Shown in pieces: positions 7,733 to 17,082 of a stretch of DNA of 39,048 nucleotides. A model generated the notes under the pieces. It ran no database searches, had not been told where the DNA came from, and was given only the letters and a program-made list of their open reading frames with translations. The position numbers were made by a program, and so were the translations under genes. The first letter of the stretch is position 1, and each line of letters opens with the position of its first letter. Source of the stretch: Calothrix anomala FACHB-343 (lineage in GTDB: Bacteria; Cyanobacteriota; Cyanobacteriia; Cyanobacteriales; Nostocaceae); the NCBI RefSeq assembly GCF_014696435.1, contig NZ_JACJQG010000083.1, positions 1 through 39,048 on the forward strand, given 5' to 3'.

Positions 7733-10700
7733 TTACTTTGCTAATAGTTGTTGAATTGCGATCGCTAGTTGTTTTAGTTTGACGGGTTTGGTTAAATATT
7801 CATTGGCTCCTGCGGCTAAACACAGTTCGCGATCGCCTGACATTGCTAAGGCTGTTAAGGCAATAATTGGTATATGCATCAGTTGTGGTTCTTGTCGGAT
7901 GCGTCGCATCGCTTCTAATCCGTCGATTCCAGGCATTTGAATATCCATTACAATTAAATCAGGTAGTTGAGATTTGGCAAAATCAATGGCTTGTTGACCA
8001 TTTTTGGCTAATAACATCCGGTAGCCTCGGCTTTCAAAGTAGCCAGACATGGTATCAATATTGGCCTGGTTATCTTCTGCTAATAAAATTAAAGGCGAGG
8101 CTGCATCTGTTAAGTTTTCTTCCATAGACGCACATTGCACTGGAAGAAACAGATGTTGGACTTTTTCTATGGTTGACTGAAACTGAGCGCGAGTAATAGG
8201 TTTAACTAAATATTCACAAGCGCCATTCACCATTCCTTTGGTACGTTCGTCCACTACGGAAATGATAATGACAGGAATATCTTTAGTTTTAGGGTTGGTT
8301 TTCAGTTGATTGAGTAAGTCCCAACCTGACAGATCTGGCAATTGAATATCCAAAAAGATTATAACAGGCTGCACTCGCAACACTTCATCAACTACTCCTT
8401 GGCCTTGGGAATAGACAATGGGTTGCATTTCCATTTCCTGAAGATAGCGAGTAATTTGTTCAGCTGCTGGCACTGAATCTTCGATAATGAAAACAGGAGA
8501 ATTAGCCCCAGCTAAACGACAGGTAGACGATGTTGTTTTGACTTGATTGCTGGGAGAATTAATTCCTGGTTTATAGGGTATGTGAATAGTAAAACAACTT
8601 CCTTGATTAACTTCACTACCTACGGAAACTATTCCTCCATGCAAAGACGCAATTCTTTGAACTAGCGCTAATCCTAAACCTGTGCCAGAATATTGACGAT
8701 TGAAACTGCTGTCAAGTTGGACAAAAGGTTGAAATAGTTTGCTGATATTGTCGGCGGCAATTCCAATCCCATTATCAATGACACTAAAACAAAGCTGCGG
8801 AACTTGGGCAAAATTGGATTCTGGGGGTGAAGATTTCCAGGAAGTGTTGTATATTCTTGTATCCGATATTACTTTATCTGGTGTTACCACTTTAACTTCT
8901 AACGTGACTGAACCGCCATCGGCAGTAAATTTCACAGCATTGGTGAGTAAGTTAATCAGTACCTGACGCAAGCGGCGATCGTCTGCTTGAATGTAGCCTA
9001 TATTACTGGCAATAGTGGTATTCAGACTGATGTTTTTCTTTAAAGCCATTTGTTTAATAAAGCCCATACTCGCATCGCAAAGACTGCTAACTGAGACTTC
9101 ACTCAATTGCAGTTCCATTTTCCCAGATTCGATTTTAGATAAATCTAAGATGTCATTAATCAGTTCTAAGAGATGTTTACCACTGCGCTCAATTGTAGCG
9201 ATCGCTTTTGCTTGGCGTTGATTGAGGACACCAAAGACACCTTCTTGAAAGCCTTCCGACATACCGAGAATAGCATTCAGGGGGGTGCGTAGCTCGTGGC
9301 TCATGTTGGCGAGGAATTCATCTTTCAGGCGAGTGGCGCGCGCTAATTCTTCATTAGTCTGTCGTAATTGTTCTTCAGCTTGTTTGCGATCGGTAATATC
9401 TTCGTAGGAACCGAGAATACCGATGACTTCGCCTGCACTATTAGTTAAGGGAACTTTACTCGTGCGCAACCAGATTAACTCGCCATTGACATTGCTGGTT
9501 GGTTCTTCATAACCCAGTTTGGCAGTTTTGGTTTGCATCACCATTGCATCATCTGCACGGTATAAATCTGCCCATTTTGCCCAAGGTAACTCTGCATCAG
9601 TTTTGCCGATAATATCTGCTGGTGTCAATTGATAATCTTGGGCAAAACCGGGATTACAACCAAGAAACCGCGAATTTCTATCTTTCCAAAAGACACGTTG
9701 GGGAATGGTATCAAGTATCAAGCGCAACATTGTGCGCGATTCTTCTAGTTCTTTTTGGGCTTGTTTACGTTGCGCAGCTTGCTGACGAGCATCGCTAATA
9801 TCAAATAAAGTGGCTCTGTTATATAAGTAGTTACCATGAGCATCCTTCACGGCAGTAGCACTAATTAGTACTGGTAAAATGCTGCCATCTTTACAAACCA
9901 TGTCATATTCTAGGTCTTTTACCCAGCCCCTTTCTTTGAAGGTGGGATAGTTGGTGATAAAAGCTAAACGGCTGCTTTCTGTAAAGAAGTTTACTAAAGG
10001 TTGTCCTAGCATTTCCTCGCGGTTATAGCCCAACAATTGCAGCTCAGTTTCGTTAACTTTAATCAAACAGCCTTCGCTATCGAGAGAATGGTAGCCACAG
10101 GGAGCATTATTATATAAATCTTCTACTTCCCGAGCATAAAGCATGATGGCTTCTTCAGCTTGTTTGCGATCGCGCATATCAAACATGCTAGAACGGCTAA
10201 ACAGGTAAGTACCATCTTCACTCTTGACAGCAGTGGCATTGAGCAGCACTGGTAAAATGCTGCCATCTTTACAAACCATTTCAAATTCTAAATCTTTTAC
10301 CCAACCGCGCTGTTTAAATTTAGGAAATTGGTGCTGAAAAACTGCGCGACTGGTTTCTGTGAGAAAATCGGTAAATGGTTTGCCGATGATTTCTTGATAT
10401 GTGTAGCCTAACCATTGCAATTCTGTATGATTGATATTGACAAAGCGACCATCAGCATCCACTGAATGGTAGCCGCAAGGAGCATTGTTGTAGAGATCTG
10501 CCAGTTCGCGGGTATATATTGCTAGTACCTGTTCCGATTCTTTGCGATCGCTAATATCTGTAATCCGCACTAAATTTAGGTTACGTTCAGCTACAGTAAT
10601 TTGTTTAGCGGCGATATTCCCCCAAAAATACTTACCGCGACTTGTCACATATTCTATTTCTCGGCTCCAAAAACCTTTTGATTGCATTTGTTCAACAATG

Positions 10701-13700
10701 TCAACTAACTCCTCCACTGAGAATGGATGGCGTTGGAGTTTACGTCCTTCGATCCCGATTAATTCGACTTTATCAGCTACCTCAAACAGTTCTACCGCCC
10801 GCCGATTACAATCTAAGGTCAGTAGTGTTTCTGGATCGACTAAAAATAAAGCATCGGTAGATTCGTTAAAAATCACATCGCGCAATTGTTGTTGTCTTAC
10901 TAGTTCCTCTTCGGCAAGTTTGCGACTGGTAATATCCGTAAGTGTACCGATATAACCAATAATATTGTTGTTGGGGTCAGTTTCTGGTAAAGTTTGGATG
11001 TAGAACCAGATGATGCTACCATCTGGGCGCAAACATCTGCCTTCATTCTGGTAAATTACGTTTTGCACACAAGCATCAGACCAAGCTTTCACCAAGCGAT
11101 CGCGGTCATCTGGGTGCAAAGTATTTACCCATCCCATTCCGCTTGCCGTCTGTGCTGTTCTACCTGTCATTTCACACCAGCGATCGTTGACGTATATACA
11201 GTTACCATCAACATCAAAACGGAAAATTGCTACTGGTGAAGCTTCTGCTAAAGTTGCATAGCGGCGTTCGCTTTCCCGCAGGGCTTCTTCTATTTGTTTG
11301 CGCTCGGTAATGTCATAGTTAATACCCACCATTCTAATAGGATTACCTTGGCGATCGCGTTGTACTAAAGCTGCTGCTTTAATAAAGCGGACGCTACCAT
11401 CAGGATGAATGATACGAAATTCTAGCGCAAATTCCTTTTCTCCCCGCAAAGCCGCTTGAATGCTAGCGTGGGCTTGGGCGACATCTTCAGGATGGAGCGC
11501 ATCGATCCAATCTTGATAGCGTAAAGCCATTGGCGATTTTTGCATTCCATACAGTTCATACATCCGCTCATCCCAGTACAGGTGATGCATTAAATCCCAA
11601 TCCCAAGTGCCGATCGCTCCCGATCGCAGTGCTAAAGTTAAGCGATGAGAAATATTTTGCAACTGTTCTTCAATATGTTTGCGATCGCTGATATCTTTAT
11701 GAGTGCCTACCATGCGCACTGGAAGATTATGGCGATCGCGAGTTACAACTTTGCCATAATTAGCAATCCATTTCCACTTACCAGACTTGGTTTGCAATCG
11801 ATAGTCAAAGGCGTAAGGTGCATTGCTGTTTTGGAGATGGTCGTTGAGCAATTCCATCACCCAGGGTTTATCTTCAGGATGAATCAGCGACTCCCAGGTA
11901 CTTACATCATTGGCTAGCTCGTTTTCTTCATAACCGAGCATTTTCAGCCAAGTAGGACTTAAATATAGCTCTCCTGTGGAGATATTCCAGTCCCACAGCC
12001 CATCACCAGACCCCTCTAAGGCTAGCTGTAATCTTTCTTGGCTGACGCGCAGAGCTATTTCCGCTTGTTTACGTTCGGTAATATCCATGACAGTACCAAT
12101 TAAACGGCTAGCTCTGCCATTTTCATCAAATATGACTTCTCCCCGCGATAATAAATGAATTAACGTTCCATCTGTGCGGTAAGCGCGATATTCTTCTTTG
12201 TAGGATAGTCCGTATTTCAGGGTTTGTTGCACCAATAAATCGTGAATAATTCGATCTTCGGGATGCATCATCTGGCGAAAATCGTCGTAGCTGGGTTCAC
12301 CCACAGCCGGATCGCGGCGGAAAATGCGAAACACTTCTTCTGACCAAGTAATTTTTTTACTATTAAACTCAAATTCCCAACTACCTAAATTGGCAATTCT
12401 TTGGGCGACTGTTAGGTGAGCAGTTTTTGTCCGCAATTGTGCTTCGAGATGTTTGTGCTGGCTAATGTCTTTAGCAATACCCAACAGTCCAATTGTTTGG
12501 CCTGTAGCATCGCGCAGGGCTGTAAGTGATAGCAGCACGGGAAAGTGCGAGCCATCTTTGCGGATATAAGTCCATTCCTGTTCGTAGTTTTGTTTTTGTT
12601 GGCTAATAACCGTGAAAAGTTCTAAATTTGGGGCAATTTCCTGACCTAATTGCCATGAAAGGGCGGTGGCTCGCTGCTCCATTTCTGCGGGATCGTGAAA
12701 TATCAAGGGACTGAGGCGACCTACCACATCTTCTGCTGTGTAACCGAGCATCTTTTCGGCTGCTGGGTTGAAAATTTGAATAATTCCTGCTAGGGAAATA
12801 GAAATAATGGCATAATCGCTACATGCCAAAATCGCTTGTTGCAGTCTGCTAATATTTAACAGATCGGCTTCGGCGGCTTTGCGTTCGGTGATATCTGTAC
12901 CAGAACCTGCTATACGGATTGCTTTTCCGGTTTCATCCCACAATGCTTGCCCGCGATCTAATATCCAAATATAAGAACCGTCTTTGCATTTAAATCGGTA
13001 TTCTTCGCAGAATAAAGGTGATTTACCTGCTAGATGCTCTGTCAGTGCTTGTAAGACGCGATCGCGATCTTCGGGATGAATTTGGTTTGCCCATTCCTCT
13101 AAGTTGTAGTCAATCTCATGTTCGCCAAAGCCGCGCATTTCTTTCCACCGCGCTGACAGAAAGATTTTACCGGTTTTCAAATTCCAATCCCATATTCCGT
13201 CATTGCTTCCCTGTACTGCTAAATGCCAACGTTCTTGACTTTCTGTTAAAGCGGCTGTGCGTTCTTCTACTCTGGCTTCCAGTTCGTGATTTAGCTGTTG
13301 TAATGTTTTCTCTGCTAGAATTCGCTCGGTAATATCGATACAGGAACCCATATAACCTAAAAATTCACCTTCATGGGTAAATCTGGCAACTCCTGTATCT
13401 AAAACCCAGCGATACTCGCCATCATACCTCCGCAGGCGATATTCCATTTGGAAATTTTGCCGCGCTTCAAAGGCATTGACATAAGTATCAAAACAAGTTT
13501 GCAAATCGTCAGGATGTACCCCTTGCGCCCAACCATGACCGATTTCTTGGTCTAAAGTGCGTCCTGTAAAGTCTAGCCAAGTTTTGTTGAAATAATAACA
13601 GAGTTTGTCTGTCCCAGAAATCCAGATGAGAACGGGTGCGTTGTCTGCGATATTGTGAAATCTGGCTTCACTTTCTCTTAGGTAAGCTTCTGTTTGCTTG

Positions 13701-15799
13701 CGATCGGTAATATCTAAATCAATACCCATCATTCGGGTAGGATTACCGTTGTCATCATAAAAAACTCTGCCTCTACCTATTGCCCAACGTAAATTACCAT
13801 CGGGTTTCACAAAGCGGAATTCAATTTGATACTCTTGTTTTTCATAAACAGCCTGAGTAATTGCTTGTACAACTAAATCCCGATCCTGGGGGTAAATCAT
13901 GCCGAGCACAGTTTCATATTTACCATTGAAGCTACCGGGAGCCATGCCAAAAATTCTTTCTAGGCTAGCAGACCAGTGAACTTCTCCGGTTAAAATATTC
14001 CAGTCCCAATTACCCATACCAGCTGCTTCTAAAGCTAGATGTAAGCGTTCTTCGTTTTGTCGTAAAGCGGCTTCTGTTTGGCGGTGCTGGGTGATATCTT
14101 CAATGACAGCAATGAAATAATTTGGTTTACCTGAGCGATCGCGCACTAAAGAAATTGTAAAGTTAACCCAGATAAAGGAATGATTCTTGCGGATATAGCG
14201 TTTTTCTCTTGAATAGGTGGAAATTTCACCAGCTAAAAGTTTCTCTATTCCGGCTAAATTTGCAGATAAATCTTCTGGATGGGTAATTTCTGGACAGGTT
14301 AAGTTATACAGTTCGGTGGCGGTATAACCGACAATTTCACAAAAACGCTGGTTAACCAGGATAAATTTGCCGTCTAAGGAGATATGGCTCATCCCCACAG
14401 CCGCTTGCTCAAAGGTACTGCGAAAGCGTTCTTCACTAGCCAGTAAATTCTCTTGTGCTTGTTTGCGATCGCTAATATCTGTTAACACACCCAGCATTCG
14501 CAGCAGTTTTCCCGATTCGTCGTAAACTCCTTGACCTTTTTCTGCTAGCCAATGAATGCTACCATCTCGCCACAATACTCGGTATTCCACTGTATAATCA
14601 TTTTTTGTGGCGATCGCTTGACTAAATTCTCTAGCTACTAATTGCCGATCTTCTGGATAGATTAGGCTCAAGTGCTGCTTTGAGGTGAGCTTAAAGTCAC
14701 TTTTGTCATAGTCAAAATAGCGAATTGTATTCTCGCTGAAAAATATTTCATTAGTGATGGGGTTCCATTCCCAATAACCAATATCAGTTAAATTCAGGGT
14801 GAGTTTGAGTTTGGCTTCGCTAAGTTGCAAGGCTGTGGCGGTGCGTTGACTTGCTTGTAATTGTGCTTGTAATTGCTTATTAGTATTAGCTTGCTGAATC
14901 GCGATCGCTATTTGCACTGCAACTTGCTCTAATAAATCTACCTCTAGAGCTTGCCAATTGCGGGGTGTAGAACATTGATGGACAATTAATAAACCCCATA
15001 ATTCCTCAGCAACTACAATCGGTACTGCTAAATTGGCTTTGACTTCAAACTGTTCTAGCAGGTTTAAATGACAATTTGTTAAATGTGCTTGATTAATGTC
15101 ATTAATTATGTATACCCGCCCTGGGAAATTTTCCCTAGCGCCTGATTGTTGTTGAAAGTAGGTATCTTGAATATGCTGACCTAAAGCTACTGTTCTACCA
15201 GGAACCACAGATTCGGCAACTATTTTGCCGCTCATATCCGGTTGAAATTGATAGACTAATACCCTATCGGTGACGAGAAACTGCCGTAATTCTGCAGTTG
15301 TCAAGCAAAGCAGTGCTTCTAAATCGAGAGATTGATGAATTCGCGAAGCGATCGCTGCAATTAATTGTTGTTGTCCTCGGCTTTTTTCTAACTGTCGAAT
15401 TAGCTGTAGCCTTTCAACCGCGTAATCAATCTTACTGTAGAGGATTTCTGGTGTGAGCTTGTCTTTGAGCAGATAATCTTGTGCGCCGTTTTTCATCGCC
15501 CGAATTGCGATCGTCTCATTTTCTTGCTCTGTCAAAATAATTACTGTAGATTGAGTATTATTCGGTATTTCTTTAAATTGTTGCAGAAACTCAAACCCAT
15601 TGGCATCGGGTAGGGAAAAGTCCAGTAAAACTATATCTGGTATCTCTTGCTGACACCATTGCATCGCTTCCTGCGCTCGATTAAACTCGACAATTTGATA
15701 GATATATCTGCTGTCTTCTTGTAATAGACGACGCAATTTCACCCGCTCCACGGTGCAATCATCTATGACAAGGATAGTGAGACAGGAAAGATGGCTCAT
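7733..15799 (-). CDS. Giant hybrid sensor kinase: REC-GAF-(PAS)14-HisKA-HATPase-REC-REC
   Basis: A 2688-residue soluble hybrid histidine kinase. Order: REC at about 6-125 with D60; a phytochrome-like GAF at about 145-305 with C243-H244; 14 consecutive PAS/PAC units from about 330 to 2150, most ending in 'DITDRKQAE'-like PAC linkers; a coiled segment after PAS 4 (LEARVEERTAAL); HisKA with H2168 in SHELRTPLNA; HATPase with NLLTNAVKF, DNGIG and GTGLGL; then two REC domains with FLDIQLPD and VMDIQMPG. PAS 12 and 13 are near-identical neighbours with a 126-residue period. No transmembrane helix is visible, so cytoplasmic cues (redox, light, small ligands) are plausible. The downstream REC-HisKA gene is probably in the same operon. 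The ATG at 15799 begins directly at the REC fold. The function is not known; the domain list is read from motifs. Confidence 0.93.
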   Translation of the reverse strand: MSHLSCLTILVIDDCTVERVKLRRLLQEDSRYIYQIVEFNRAQEAMQWCQQEIPDIVLLDFSLPDANGFEFLQQFKEIPNNTQSTVIILTEQENETIAIRAMKNGAQDYLLKDKLTPEILYSKIDYAVERLQLIRQLEKSRGQQQLIAAIASRIHQSLDLEALLCLTTAELRQFLVTDRVLVYQFQPDMSGKIVAESVVPGRTVALGQHIQDTYFQQQSGARENFPGRVYIINDINQAHLTNCHLNLLEQFEVKANLAVPIVVAEELWGLLIVHQCSTPRNWQALEVDLLEQVAVQIAIAIQQANTNKQLQAQLQASQRTATALQLSEAKLKLTLNLTDIGYWEWNPITNEIFFSENTIRYFDYDKSDFKLTSKQHLSLIYPEDRQLVAREFSQAIATKNDYTVEYRVLWRDGSIHWLAEKGQGVYDESGKLLRMLGVLTDISDRKQAQENLLASEERFRSTFEQAAVGMSHISLDGKFILVNQRFCEIVGYTATELYNLTCPEITHPEDLSANLAGIEKLLAGEISTYSREKRYIRKNHSFIWVNFTISLVRDRSGKPNYFIAVIEDITQHRQTEAALRQNEERLHLALEAAGMGNWDWNILTGEVHWSASLERIFGMAPGSFNGKYETVLGMIYPQDRDLVVQAITQAVYEKQEYQIEFRFVKPDGNLRWAIGRGRVFYDDNGNPTRMMGIDLDITDRKQTEAYLRESEARFHNIADNAPVLIWISGTDKLCYYFNKTWLDFTGRTLDQEIGHGWAQGVHPDDLQTCFDTYVNAFEARQNFQMEYRLRRYDGEYRWVLDTGVARFTHEGEFLGYMGSCIDITERILAEKTLQQLNHELEARVEERTAALTESQERWHLAVQGSNDGIWDWNLKTGKIFLSARWKEMRGFGEHEIDYNLEEWANQIHPEDRDRVLQALTEHLAGKSPLFCEEYRFKCKDGSYIWILDRGQALWDETGKAIRIAGSGTDITERKAAEADLLNISRLQQAILACSDYAIISISLAGIIQIFNPAAEKMLGYTAEDVVGRLSPLIFHDPAEMEQRATALSWQLGQEIAPNLELFTVISQQKQNYEQEWTYIRKDGSHFPVLLSLTALRDATGQTIGLLGIAKDISQHKHLEAQLRTKTAHLTVAQRIANLGSWEFEFNSKKITWSEEVFRIFRRDPAVGEPSYDDFRQMMHPEDRIIHDLLVQQTLKYGLSYKEEYRAYRTDGTLIHLLSRGEVIFDENGRASRLIGTVMDITERKQAEIALRVSQERLQLALEGSGDGLWDWNISTGELYLSPTWLKMLGYEENELANDVSTWESLIHPEDKPWVMELLNDHLQNSNAPYAFDYRLQTKSGKWKWIANYGKVVTRDRHNLPVRMVGTHKDISDRKHIEEQLQNISHRLTLALRSGAIGTWDWDLMHHLYWDERMYELYGMQKSPMALRYQDWIDALHPEDVAQAHASIQAALRGEKEFALEFRIIHPDGSVRFIKAAALVQRDRQGNPIRMVGINYDITERKQIEEALRESERRYATLAEASPVAIFRFDVDGNCIYVNDRWCEMTGRTAQTASGMGWVNTLHPDDRDRLVKAWSDACVQNVIYQNEGRCLRPDGSIIWFYIQTLPETDPNNNIIGYIGTLTDITSRKLAEEELVRQQQLRDVIFNESTDALFLVDPETLLTLDCNRRAVELFEVADKVELIGIEGRKLQRHPFSVEELVDIVEQMQSKGFWSREIEYVTSRGKYFWGNIAAKQITVAERNLNLVRITDISDRKESEQVLAIYTRELADLYNNAPCGYHSVDADGRFVNINHTELQWLGYTYQEIIGKPFTDFLTETSRAVFQHQFPKFKQRGWVKDLEFEMVCKDGSILPVLLNATAVKSEDGTYLFSRSSMFDMRDRKQAEEAIMLYAREVEDLYNNAPCGYHSLDSEGCLIKVNETELQLLGYNREEMLGQPLVNFFTESSRLAFITNYPTFKERGWVKDLEYDMVCKDGSILPVLISATAVKDAHGNYLYNRATLFDISDARQQAAQRKQAQKELEESRTMLRLILDTIPQRVFWKDRNSRFLGCNPGFAQDYQLTPADIIGKTDAELPWAKWADLYRADDAMVMQTKTAKLGYEEPTSNVNGELIWLRTSKVPLTNSAGEVIGILGSYEDITDRKQAEEQLRQTNEELARATRLKDEFLANMSHELRTPLNAILGMSEGFQEGVFGVLNQRQAKAIATIERSGKHLLELINDILDLSKIESGKMELQLSEVSVSSLCDASMGFIKQMALKKNISLNTTIASNIGYIQADDRRLRQVLINLLTNAVKFTADGGSVTLEVKVVTPDKVISDTRIYNTSWKSSPPESNFAQVPQLCFSVIDNGIGIAADNISKLFQPFVQLDSSFNRQYSGTGLGLALVQRIASLHGGIVSVGSEVNQGSCFTIHIPYKPGINSPSNQVKTTSSTCRLAGANSPVFIIEDSVPAAEQITRYLQEMEMQPIVYSQGQGVVDEVLRVQPVIIFLDIQLPDLSGWDLLNQLKTNPKTKDIPVIIISVVDERTKGMVNGACEYLVKPITRAQFQSTIEKVQHLFLPVQCASMEENLTDAASPLILLAEDNQANIDTMSGYFESRGYRMLLAKNGQQAIDFAKSQLPDLIVMDIQMPGIDGLEAMRRIRQEPQLMHIPIIALTALAMSGDRELCLAAGANEYLTKPVKLKQLAIAIQQLLAK
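9780..10535 (-). repeat. Tandem duplication of one PAS-coding segment, 378-bp period
   Basis: Within the giant kinase gene two adjacent 378-bp segments remain alike at DNA level. For example CTGGTAAAATGCTGCCATCT occurs at 9871 and again at 10249, exactly 378 bp apart. They encode PAS 12 (from about residue 1769) and PAS 13 (from about 1895), both beginning YNNAPCGYHS and containing VCKDGSILPVL. This shows the PAS array has grown by recent unit duplication. Confidence 0.85.
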
Positions 15800-15862
15800 A
15801 AATTCACAAATCCAAACGCGATCGCGTTGTCAACCAAATTTTACTGCGATAATCATCATCTT

Positions 15863-15880
15863 AGTAACTTGATAGTTACT
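15863..15880. promoter_or_regulatory. Inverted repeat upstream of the hybrid kinase operon
   Basis: AGTAACT-TGAT-AGTTACT is a perfect dyad 64-81 bp before the kinase start codon. Symmetry and position fit an operator, but no regulator can be named. The rest of 15800-16044 holds no visible gene. Confidence 0.3.
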
Positions 15881-16044
15881 TCGGCTCTCAAAGTTGGGAA
15901 GTTGCAATCAAAATTTGCAGGAAGATGAACTCAAGCTTTGTAGCATCTGTCACTTGTTAAGTTAACATCAGTACAGTCAATTTTGTAATAATTTTCCTAA
16001 ATTGGGCATTGGGACAAGGGAAGGGGGACAAATGACAATTGTAC

Positions 16045-16064
16045 AGACGCGATTCATCGCGTCT
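16045..16064. repeat. Short dispersed hairpin (AGACGCGAT / ATCGCGTCT)
   Basis: A 9-bp perfect stem around a TC loop. The same hairpin with 10-bp arms occurs at 23585-23606 and a decayed one at 26673-26692, so it is a dispersed repeat family rather than a gene-specific signal. Confidence 0.7.
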
Positions 16065-16260
16065 CTATTGCGCATGGGGAACTGCCCATAGAGATACCAT
16101 AACGCTAGGAACGTCCGCAGAAGTTAAAGAACGGGATAAGCTAATAACTCTATCATCGGTAATTCTCCCTCTGCCAGTATCGCCAGCACTGAGAACTACT
16201 AAGATGAGCCTGCACAGAACTATTGCAAGTTGGTGAGGTACAGATAATCGTTGATTGTAG
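16065..16260 (-). pseudogene. Remnant of a CHAT-domain protein, catalytic cysteine lost
   Basis: On the minus strand an open fragment reads LILVVLSAGDTGRGRITDD, RVISLSRSLTSADVPS, VMVSLWAVPHAQ and then stop. It matches the end of a CHAT (caspase-like) domain and the fragment at 17083-17850, where the corresponding line is VVLSACNTGGGNITGD. The conserved Cys of SACNTG is Gly here. Upstream the frame is broken: 'INDYLYLTNLQ' then stop in a neighbouring frame. This is a short decayed paralogue, not a working gene. Confidence 0.75.
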
Positions 16261-16292
16261 CGGCATTGGCACTGCCATGCCCCGAAGCGCTG

Positions 16293-16796
16293 TTAAAGTT
16301 CATCTTTATTTGTTAATTCTTTTTCTATATTATCCGCACCATATCCTACAGCGACAATGATATTTTTGATAGTTTCTGCATCGCTATTAGCGGCGATTTT
16401 GCCGATTAATACAGCAATATGGGTTTTATCTTTAGTAAATACTTGCCAAGCGGCTATTTTATTTAAACTACTACTGATTAATAACTTATTGGCAATATCT
16501 GCTGAAAATGCTCCTTGGGAGGTATAACCTATAGATGAAATATAGCGAATTTCTAAATTACCTAATTTTTCCGTCTTCGATTCTACAAATACTACTTGTA
16601 CTCGTTTATTTTCTGTTTCTACCAATAATTTAAAATCTCCATTGGGAATAATTTCGTATTTTACGCCTAGTTTATCAAGTGCTTCTTTAATTCGCGGATC
16701 GGCTGGAGGTTTGGGATTATTTTGGGCGGATACTGTCTGCATAGAGATAGCAACCCCTAGAATAATAGAAGTTGCTAATTTAATTAGGCGTTTCAT
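16293..16796 (-). CDS. Small secreted protein, possibly YbjN-like fold
   Basis: A 167-residue protein with a clear signal peptide (MKRLIKLATSIILGVAISMQ, cleavage probably after TVSA at about residue 24). The mature part alternates beta and helix segments: KEALDKLGVKYEIIPNGDFK, a strand-rich middle (RVQVVFVES, LEIRYISSIGY), a LLISSSLNKIAAWQVF helix, and a C-terminal NIIVAVGYGADNIEKEL. This order resembles the YbjN/type III chaperone-like fold, but that is a weak impression. It lies between two CHAT pseudogene fragments on the same strand and could be a survivor of a larger, decayed module. No function is claimed. Confidence 0.7.
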   Translation of the reverse strand: MKRLIKLATSIILGVAISMQTVSAQNNPKPPADPRIKEALDKLGVKYEIIPNGDFKLLVETENKRVQVVFVESKTEKLGNLEIRYISSIGYTSQGAFSADIANKLLISSSLNKIAAWQVFTKDKTHIAVLIGKIAANSDAETIKNIIVAVGYGADNIEKELTNKDEL

Positions 16797-16871
16797 GGGA
16801 TTTTTGCTGGTATTTAATAATTATGAGAATTGTCAGTTGATTTACTAAAAATTTGATAATTTGTAAGCTGC

Positions 16872-16971
16872 GTAGGTTGGGTTGAGGAACGTAGACGCGG
16901 AGCGGCTTCCCGTAGGGTAACCCAACATTTCCAGGGGTTTGTTGGGTTTCACTCCGTTCAACCCAACCTAC
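16872..16971. repeat. MITE-like 100-bp palindromic repeat
   Basis: Perfect 14-bp terminal inverted repeats GTAGGTTGGGTTGA (16872-16885) and TCAACCCAACCTAC (16958-16971) enclose a second inner pair (GGGTAACCCAACA and TGTTGGGTT). No coding capacity. The same ends recur at 25034-25183, and a half copy lies at about 18255-18290. Confidence 0.75.
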
Positions 16972-17082
16972 AATTATCCTTAACTATGCTGCGCAATGTA
17001 AACATGCTTGAAACTCTTACCAATGACCAATGACTAATGACAGACTTCACCAGTTGTCTTAAATTGCGCCAACCTAATTACT

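Noticed and set aside
9700-15000. Assembly artefact explaining the many PAS units
   Set aside because: Apart from units 12 and 13 the PAS sequences are clearly different from each other, so collapsed or duplicated reads are not a likely cause for the whole array.
16039-16236. 65-residue plus-strand frame
   Set aside because: It is the antisense shadow of the CHAT remnant on the minus strand.
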